Shown piece after piece: positions 5,719-6,146 of a stretch of DNA of 6,146 bases. The position numbers and the translations under genes are program-made. A model generated the notes under the pieces. It was not told the DNA's origin. It saw nothing but the letters and a program-made list of their open reading frames with translations, and ran no database searches. This stretch comes from Microbacteriaceae bacterium (GTDB taxonomy: Bacteria > Actinomycetota > Actinomycetes > Actinomycetales > Microbacteriaceae). Numbering within the stretch: the first letter of the stretch is position 1; every line of letters starts with the position of its first letter. The stretch covers positions 1-6,146 of the forward strand of contig JAJAZI010000322.1 of the NCBI GenBank assembly GCA_026785785.1, read 5' to 3'.

Positions 5719-5806
5719 GCGGCGTGTCACGGCGTGCGCGAGGTCGCGACGTGAGCGTCGTCGCGACGCCGCGGCGTCACAGCGTGCGCGGCGTCACAGC
5801 GTCGCG
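5719..5806. repeat. Three short GC-rich direct repeats
   Basis: GCGGCGTCACAGCGT occurs exactly at 5771-5785 and 5788-5802 (17-bp period), each followed by a GCG/CGC-rich tail. A degenerate copy, GCGGCGTGTCACGGCGTGCG, lies at 5719-5738. The candidate terminator hairpin lies between the degenerate copy and the exact pair. Function unknown; the repeats could be protein-binding sites or simple duplication. Confidence 0.7.
5737..5773 (+). terminator. Candidate transcription terminator hairpin after metI
   Basis: A perfect 9-bp stem GTCGCGACG/CGTCGCGAC (5743-5751 with 5759-5767) closes a 7-nt loop. After a 2x2 internal loop a further 4 bp pair (5737-5740 with 5770-5773). It starts about 20 nt after the metI stop. 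There is no U-run after it, as is common for actinobacterial terminators, so it could instead be a stability hairpin. Confidence 0.55.
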
Positions 5807-5810
5807 CATG

Positions 5811-5899
5811 TGTGCTGAATGAAGGTGAACCACGCGATTCGGACGGTCCCCAGTGCGATCCCGTGCCCATCATCGCCACTTCTACCTTCATTTGGTGCA
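5811..5899 (+). repeat. Inverted-repeat element, copy 1 (89 bp)
   Basis: The left arm TGTGCTGAATGAAGGT (5811-5826) faces ACCTTCATTTGGTGCA (5884-5899). Nine bases are perfectly complementary. The other seven positions pair in plus-strand RNA as three Watson-Crick and four G-U pairs, giving a continuous 16-bp helix. On the minus strand those four positions would be A-C mismatches. The interior starts with a segment similar to copy 2 (GAAGG..AACCA.). It resembles a miniature inverted-repeat or REP-like element; no transposase is attached. Confidence 0.7.
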
Positions 5900-5975
5900 G
5901 GCCACCACCGTCGCCGACGGGCCAATTGACCGCCGCCGGGCGACGCATCCAGCCCGCTCCCGCACGGTGGCCTGC
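5897..5975. repeat. Overlapping inverted repeat GCAGGCCACC / GGTGGCCTGC
   Basis: Perfect 10-bp arms lie at 5897-5906 and 5966-5975. The left arm overlaps the last three bases of the right arm of copy 1, so the two helices would compete only at their edge. Just inside is a 13-bp palindrome, CCGTCG-C-CGACGG (5908-5920). Confidence 0.6.
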
Positions 5976-5997
5976 GCCCCGAAATCTGCCCACGGGC

Positions 5998-6083
5998 GTG
6001 CCAAATGAAGGAAAACCAGGGGTTTCAGGCGACAGTCACGGGGCCGCTGGCTCGGCGGAGCCGAAGTTACCTTCATTTGGCAC
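5998..6083 (+). repeat. Inverted-repeat element, copy 2 (86 bp)
   Basis: The arms GTGCCAAATGAAGG (5998-6011) and CCTTCATTTGGCAC (6070-6083) are perfectly complementary over 14 bp. The 58-nt interior contains a second hairpin, GGCTC-GGCG-GAGCC (6049-6062). The outer arms and the first interior bases match copy 1 (about 15 of 20 from GAAGG onward), in the same orientation and 187 bp apart. This supports a repeated genomic element rather than an isolated palindrome. Confidence 0.75.
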
Positions 6084-6146
6084 AGGCACGCGCGCACACA
6101 CTACCGAGCCCAGAGGCAACGCGGCCCTCGCCAGCTGGCGTCGGGC

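Larger units (their letters stand above)
5719..6146. other. 428-bp non-coding, structure-rich region to the window edge
   Basis: Open frames here are short, lack ribosome-binding sites and run antisense through repeats, so I call no gene. The region holds the post-metI hairpin, three GC-rich short repeats (5719-5806), two related inverted-repeat elements (5811-5899 and 5998-6083) and an overlapping inverted repeat (5897-5975). The last 60 bases show nothing I can assign. Confidence 0.7.

Noticed and set aside
5727..6097. Minus-strand open frames starting MKV... at the ATGAAGGT arms
   Set aside because: The ATGs are part of the inverted-repeat arms, there is no ribosome-binding site, and the translations show no domain.

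Overview
The window reads as accessory chromosomal DNA of a high-GC actinobacterium. A member of the Microbacteriaceae or a close relative is my best guess. The basis is the strong G/C preference at third codon positions, the actinobacterial style of the MetNIQ-type transporter, and the frequent GGATGC word. The genus cannot be read from the sequence.

Layout, left to right. (1) Positions 1-296 hold a tandem array of an 83-bp unit, three full copies plus a partial one, running off the left edge. Each full unit contains an imperfect hairpin. (2) Positions 297-460 carry no convincing independent gene. The part next to the insertion sequence appears to be the displaced 3' end of the neighbouring monooxygenase gene. 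(3) Positions 461-1452 are an intact 992-bp insertion sequence, most like the IS982 family, with near-perfect 24-bp terminal inverted repeats, an intact DDE transposase and a candidate 5-bp target duplication (GGGGC). (4) Positions 1442-2848 (minus strand) encode an FMNH2-dependent class C flavin monooxygenase of the NtaA/SnaA/DszA group. Its last codons and stop come from the end of the insertion sequence. (5) A 158-bp divergent intergenic region (2849-3006) carries a 7-bp-arm palindrome and a 10-bp-spaced direct repeat. (6) Positions 3007-5718 (plus strand) are a compact three-gene ABC importer operon of the methionine-uptake type: substrate-binding protein (metQ-like), ATPase with C-terminal NIL domain (metN) and permease (metI). 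(7) Positions 5719-6146 are non-coding and rich in structure: a strong hairpin just after metI, short GC-rich direct repeats, and two related long-range inverted-repeat elements of 86-89 bp with a third overlapping inverted repeat between them.

Working model (inference): the divergent monooxygenase and importer form one module. The importer would bring in a methionine-like or other organosulfur or amino-acid-like compound, and the monooxygenase would oxidatively cleave it inside the cell, using FMNH2 from a reductase encoded elsewhere. The insertion sequence has altered only the extreme C-terminus of the monooxygenase, so the enzyme may still work. I found no CRISPR array, tRNA, rRNA or recognisable riboswitch. 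The least explained parts are the two repeat regions at the edges of the window.
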